The translations under genes and the position numbers were made by a program. This document shows, piece by piece, positions 48,683 to 53,064 of a stretch of 53,064 nucleotides of DNA. The stretch covers positions 1 to 53,064 of IMG/VR virus record IMGVR_UViG_3300025009_000137; one strand, written 5' to 3'. Source of the stretch: a virus. Each line of letters opens with the position of its first letter. Positions within the stretch are counted from its first letter, which is position 1. Under the pieces are notes generated by a model, which had not been told where the DNA came from, searched no databases, and was given only the letters and a program-made list of their open reading frames with translations.

Positions 48683-51664
48683 TTAAACCCAATACCTTTT
48701 TGTCTTAATTATCTCTTTCTTTTCTTGAAAGCATTTCATAAAACTTTCTGGATAAGAATTGTATATTAGTGTTAAAGTTAACATTGTCATTTCTTTTAAT
48801 TCTTTAACTATACTAATGAATTCTTCTTCATAATCCCAATCCCAGTAAGTTATTATATTATCGTTTTTATCAATACGGCTTATCATCTGTGACTGATAGT
48901 TTTTATCAAGATTAAACGCTCTCAGCAATATCCTATAAACAGTTTTTTCATTTAATTCTAATCCTTCTAATTGCTTAATTGCAGTTTTCTTAGCCCATCT
49001 TCTGAGATTATTTTTTTGTGTGGCTTCAGTTTCATTATCAGTAGCACAATAAACATTCTGATTTATTACAGATTGGCAAGTATCAATAATCCTTCTTGCA
49101 TTATCAATTTTCTTACCACAAAAAGCTCCACCAGTGAGGTCTTTTTGCATTACTAATAAATCTTGCATATCTACCTTGTCTGTTTCTCTTGCTTTTGTAT
49201 TTATTCCGTCTATAATTTCTTCCAGATAATCCATGCTACATTCCATTTTTGTTGGTATCCTAAAACTATTATCTTTAGCAATATATGTAAAGAAATAAGG
49301 AACAACCATTTTCCTTTCGTATACTTTTATTTCCTTTTGAAATATTTCAGGAATTTCTAATTTATTAACAGTTTTACACAATTTAACTAAATTATCTAAA
49401 TCATTAATTTCATCAATCGACTCATATTTCATTTTGTAATTTTTATCTTTTATATACTTAATATACTCTTTGATATATTCTTCAATAGTTATAGTTTTCG
49501 GATTCTTCTTGTCCAATTCAAACTGTAATATTTGCTCGTTCTCACCTTTTTCATTAACATAACAAGTCTTATTTAACTTGTTCATCTCTTTTGTTAAACT
49601 TAATTCTAAAAAATTTTTCTTAGCCATATCAATAGCTATCTGGCTGAAACTACTGAGCGTAGATGAAGCATCGTAACAAGCATCTATATAGTTTTCACTC
49701 TTTCCATTGTTAATTCCATCATACATATATCCATTAAATATAGCAGATTTATTTACAATTTTTCCAATCAATCTAGTTGACCCACCCAAAAAATTATCCA
49801 ATTCTGCAAGTGATTCATTGTTTAATACTTTCTTATCGTTACTGCCTTTAATACCATTTACAGGCGTAGGTGATAACTGACTATCTTTTGCCTTAGATAC
49901 TAATAATTCATTATCGCTCAAATAGCATGAATCTATGTCCCAATCACAGCCCTGAAGACGATTCATCACATCTACATTGTAACTATTAACAAAGACAATA
50001 AAATCATATTGTGGTTGTAGTTTACCATTTTCATTTTTTTTGTAATATCCAAACCATTTATACTCTTCGTGAAATTTATTGGTCATACAACCAATGTTAC
50101 CAGCATTAATTTGTGGGTTACGTATAACCAGCAATTCTTTATTATCTGTAAATCTAGGACAATAACACTCCCATCCATCCATTATACAACTATCAATTTT
50201 ATTATCTTCTCTAGTAGTGGCAACCAGCATTTCATATGGGCAAGAAATCATTATGGCATACAAGCTATTTTTAATTCTAATCTTGCCCAATCTTAAGTTT
50301 CTTATATAATCCTGCAATTGCTCATTTTTCCAGTCCTTAAATTTCCTGGTAAACCTAAAATAACTATTTTTGTTTAATAAATCTGCAACCATATCTCCAG
50401 TAGTCAATTTTTCTTTGTTACTCTTAATTAAATCTAAAAAATAGGACATTCTATTTCTTGTGTCTCTATTGACAACCTTATTCTTTTCTGACATTTTTCT
50501 TATATCTTGGCCTGTTTCTAATACGCTATCTTTGAGCAGTTTAAAATATTTTAATTCATCCTGCATAAGACTTTTTACCTGATCTCTGTCTAGGTTCATT
50601 GAATTGATCATTTGATACGATAACCTGTTTGAGTATCTATAATTACCTGAATGATCTATCTTTACTACTCCAAAAGTAGAAGGTACTTTTTTTAACCAAT
50701 TCATAAAACAATCTTTTTCACTCTCGAATTGATCTGCAAATTTTAAATATTTACAGGCTGAGGAAGTTATAACGAGTTTAATTTTATCCGCAGCTATCCA
50801 TCCTCCAAACTTATCAAATACTTTGGTAATATTATTTTCCTTGTAATATTCTTGCAATCTAGTTCTTACAGCATTTCCTTTAAAAAAGTCATTTCGCAAC
50901 AATACACAAGTAGCTTCATTAATTAATTCGTTATCTAAAAAAATAGATTCATCCATAAGTAATTGTCCATCAGTCATATTGTTCTCTACGTCAAATTCAC
51001 CTACATCTTGATATATATTACCTTCATTATTTATTCTAGTAACTGATTGAGCAGCTTTGAATTCTGGACTTTCTAAATCATCAATGATTAGTATTTCCTC
51101 ACTCTTAATTTCAATGGTTCCAATTATACCTGACATAATAAGGCTAATATAAGCTTCTTTAGAGGTGATATCATATTCTTCACCTTCCTCAAATTTAAGT
51201 CCTAACAGAGAAGGTTTAATGAGTAAATTATAGTGATCTTTTTTCACAAATATGACGTTTGCTGTGCGAGCTTTTGAGGCTCCTCTCTTAAAGTAACGAT
51301 ATTCTATATCATCAATTTTTACTGTTGATGTATATATTAATTTTCTTAATTTCTTTTTATTAACTCTAGTAGTTGTATCGTCTGTATCACTATCATCAAA
51401 ACGATCTTTTGTGAACTTAAAATTAACAAATAGTTTAGTAAAATCTCCATCCACTACCTCTTTGGGTAATTCACCAAATGCCCTCAAAGTTTCTAAAGAC
51501 TCCGGCATTGTAGCACTAAATAATTTATCTTTGTTTGGCTTTATCGTAATTTCTTTATCATTTTTATCCTTATATTTTTTTTCTTCTATAGTGCTAAATA
51601 CAAATTCATTATCTTTTTTATTTAACCATGCACCTTCTAAATTTAATATCCTATAATTCTCCAT
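48683..51664 (-). CDS. RdRP/YonO-like single-chain RNA polymerase (unit B)
   Basis: 993 residues. VIRNPQINAGNIGCM, then DFIVFVN and LQGCDWDIDSCYLSDNELLV reproduce the order RNP...hhVFP...CSGxDxDGDxxF of cellular RdRP/QDE-1 and YonO polymerases. The metal-binding Asp triad is D574-W-D576-I-D578, with Ile where Gly is usual. No C-terminal zinc ribbon, unlike unit A. Expected to transcribe phage DNA. ATG after AGGAGG. Downstream of the helicase, the reverse of unit A gene order. Confidence 0.78.
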   Translation of the reverse strand: MENYRILNLEGAWLNKKDNEFVFSTIEEKKYKDKNDKEITIKPNKDKLFSATMPESLETLRAFGELPKEVVDGDFTKLFVNFKFTKDRFDDSDTDDTTTRVNKKKLRKLIYTSTVKIDDIEYRYFKRGASKARTANVIFVKKDHYNLLIKPSLLGLKFEEGEEYDITSKEAYISLIMSGIIGTIEIKSEEILIIDDLESPEFKAAQSVTRINNEGNIYQDVGEFDVENNMTDGQLLMDESIFLDNELINEATCVLLRNDFFKGNAVRTRLQEYYKENNITKVFDKFGGWIAADKIKLVITSSACKYLKFADQFESEKDCFMNWLKKVPSTFGVVKIDHSGNYRYSNRLSYQMINSMNLDRDQVKSLMQDELKYFKLLKDSVLETGQDIRKMSEKNKVVNRDTRNRMSYFLDLIKSNKEKLTTGDMVADLLNKNSYFRFTRKFKDWKNEQLQDYIRNLRLGKIRIKNSLYAIMISCPYEMLVATTREDNKIDSCIMDGWECYCPRFTDNKELLVIRNPQINAGNIGCMTNKFHEEYKWFGYYKKNENGKLQPQYDFIVFVNSYNVDVMNRLQGCDWDIDSCYLSDNELLVSKAKDSQLSPTPVNGIKGSNDKKVLNNESLAELDNFLGGSTRLIGKIVNKSAIFNGYMYDGINNGKSENYIDACYDASSTLSSFSQIAIDMAKKNFLELSLTKEMNKLNKTCYVNEKGENEQILQFELDKKNPKTITIEEYIKEYIKYIKDKNYKMKYESIDEINDLDNLVKLCKTVNKLEIPEIFQKEIKVYERKMVVPYFFTYIAKDNSFRIPTKMECSMDYLEEIIDGINTKARETDKVDMQDLLVMQKDLTGGAFCGKKIDNARRIIDTCQSVINQNVYCATDNETEATQKNNLRRWAKKTAIKQLEGLELNEKTVYRILLRAFNLDKNYQSQMISRIDKNDNIITYWDWDYEEEFISIVKELKEMTMLTLTLIYNSYPESFMKCFQEKKEIIKTKRYWV

Positions 51665-51725
51665 AATATAAAATCCTCCTATTTGTGTATTTTTTATTTT
51701 TACTTTATAAATATAAATTTGGAAG

Positions 51726-52126
51726 TTTTGCGTTTAAACGCAAAAATGACAATCATGCCATGAGGCGGTCTTATTACCTAGTCAAAAAACAAAGACACAA
51801 AACATGTTGAGTTTACTTTTCGCTTAACCGCGAAAACTAACCACAACTTTATTATTAATATTATTTTTTTTTATTGTATAGTTTAATAGAATATTTATTT
51901 TAATTTTACACGTTTATTTTATTTTATTTCTTTATGGGTTTATGGGCAAGCCCATACCCATCAGAAAGGTAAAAGTAAAAGTAAATCCTGAAATTAAAAT
52001 TTAGCATAAATATATGTATATTATTTATTTTACTAAGCTTTAACCTAAAGGCATACGTTAGGTAAAATTCGCTTTGGCTTCATTTTACCTAACGGGCTGT
52101 CTAAATATTTTCATAAGAAAATATTT
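51726..52126. other. Palindrome cluster between helicase and RNA polymerase B
   Basis: Gene-free 51665-52233. Contains the perfect palindrome TTTTGCGTTTAAACGCAAAA (51726-51745), TTTTCGC / GCGAAAA (51817-51836), ATGGG..TATGGGC / GCCCATA..CCCAT (51934-51961), CGTTAGGTAAAAT / ATTTTACCTAACG (52056-52094) and AAATATTTTC / GAAAATATTT (52103-52126). The last two correspond to the hairpins after helicase A. Could hold a replication origin, promoter control or RNA elements. Confidence 0.55.
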
Positions 52127-52233
52127 TATCCATCCAGGAGTATTTTTAATTGTATCCCTTTTTTATTTGCTACCCAGTTTTACTAATTAATCTATATAAT
52201 ATAATTTTATAGTAAAAGTGGGTAGTTAATTGA

Positions 52234-53064
52234 TTATACTATATTTGATATTATCCAATATCTTTTCATATATGTTTCACTACTTTTATTTCCGTCTTTT
52301 TTACTATTTACAATATAATTCAGTTTCAGATCATCTCTTAATATTTTTTCTAAAGTAGATGGCTTTAATTTTTTTGTTCGATAATCCATACCTCTACCAT
52401 TTAATAACTCGTAAATTATTTTTTTGGTTAATTCTTCTTGTTCTTCGCTGAATAACTTTTTACCAACTATCCTTTTTAAATAATCTTCCAACTTTATTAC
52501 ATCTTCATTAAGTATAATATTTCCTGTTAAATTGGATTCATCAAAAGTATACCCTAACCCCAACCATGATAGTTGTTCAGTTATAAAAGCAAATTCACCT
52601 GCTGTATCAAACTTTTTAATCATATACTCTGCAAACTTTTTATCTTTGACTAATCTGTAAAGTCCTGCTATATTTAATTTCCATTTACCATCTAATCCTC
52701 TGTAAAATAAATCATTTAAAAGTTTGCCAAGATTTCTTAAATCATTATCATATTTTCTATTAAACAAATTTTCATCTTCTTGGTGTAACTCTACTTCTTT
52801 TTGTTTTTTATTATACTGAAGTAATTTATGAGAAAAACTTTTCTTGTATCTTGTATTGATATATAAATTCACTGTTTGAGCATTATTTATATCAATTCTC
52901 TTTCGGCCCAACATCTGAATAAAAGTTGTCTTATCATAGGCCATAATCACAATATTTTTAAGTTCTTCATCTTCAATATTGATCCCGTTGTCCAGTGTTT
53001 TTGTTGCCACCAATACCTTTTTTTCAAATTTGCTATTATTGATGATTGATGATAATTCTTCGCT
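52234..53064 (-). CDS. SF2 helicase, C-terminal part (runs off right edge)
   Basis: 277 codons to the window end, start not seen. KVLVATKTLDNGINI and FIQMLGRKRID are helicase motifs V and VI of the second RecA domain, aligned with TTTCLDAGVNI and LGRRRIQ in unit A. VGKKLFSEEQEEL is shared in the C-terminal domain; the rest is clearly diverged. Confidence 0.8.
   Translation of the reverse strand, partial: SEELSSIINNSKFEKKVLVATKTLDNGINIEDEELKNIVIMAYDKTTFIQMLGRKRIDINNAQTVNLYINTRYKKSFSHKLLQYNKKQKEVELHQEDENLFNRKYDNDLRNLGKLLNDLFYRGLDGKWKLNIAGLYRLVKDKKFAEYMIKKFDTAGEFAFITEQLSWLGLGYTFDESNLTGNIILNEDVIKLEDYLKRIVGKKLFSEEQEELTKKIIYELLNGRGMDYRTKKLKPSTLEKILRDDLKLNYIVNSKKDGNKSSETYMKRYWIISNIV

Overview
This is a roughly 30% GC, double-stranded phage or prophage region from a low-GC Firmicute (Clostridia-like codon use and strong GGAGG ribosome sites). 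Almost every gene is on the minus strand, so transcription mostly runs from high to low coordinates. The striking feature is duplication. There are two complete head and packaging modules (0.2-8.5 kb and 37.6-45.3 kb) and two early modules (8.6-17 kb and 45.3-53 kb). Each early module carries a large single-chain RNA polymerase of the cellular RdRP/YonO (two double-psi-barrel) type and a superfamily 2 helicase. Only one tail/lysis module (25.4-36.3 kb) lies in the window. The simplest reading is two related prophages in tandem, called unit A (left, about 1-21.4 kb) and unit B (right, about 21.7 kb to beyond the right edge).

Unit A, in transcription order: XRE repressor, tyrosine recombinase and a tRNA-fragment att-like site (19.4-21.6 kb); small accessory genes (17.2-20.4 kb); RNA polymerase (14.3-17.1 kb); helicase (12.3-13.7 kb); a structured non-coding block (10.96-11.3 kb); DUF1064 and GIY-YIG nucleases; small terminase; large terminase; portal; minor head protein; scaffold; P22-type coat; decoration and LamG proteins. 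A 5'-truncated ribbon-helix-helix (RHH) gene sits at the left edge.

Unit B: a plus-strand cluster resembling a minimal type IV secretion system (VirB2-like and small membrane proteins plus a VirD4/HerA ATPase, 21.8-25.4 kb); then on the minus strand lysis genes, a very large GLUG-repeat tail protein, tape measure, tail chaperones with a -1 frameshift signal, tail tube and connectors. A second tyrosine recombinase and a divergent RHH regulator sit between connectors and head genes. Then come an SU10-type coat, scaffold, minor head protein, portal, terminases, early genes, RNA polymerase, and a helicase running off the right edge.

Most notable observations: (1) in both units the large-terminase gene is interrupted inside the Walker A codons by the same 5-nt TGAGC, which splits the P-loop between two reading frames; (2) several genes have no NTG start and appear to begin at AUA or AUU placed 7-8 nt after a perfect Shine-Dalgarno; (3) a GTWTAC-repeat element with identical 29-10-8(-11) spacing abuts the stop codon of three different genes; (4) the two units share portal, minor head and scaffold but carry unrelated coat proteins, and the scaffolds differ only at their C-terminal tail; (5) two divergent RdRP-like polymerases occur, one with DxDGD and one with DWDID.
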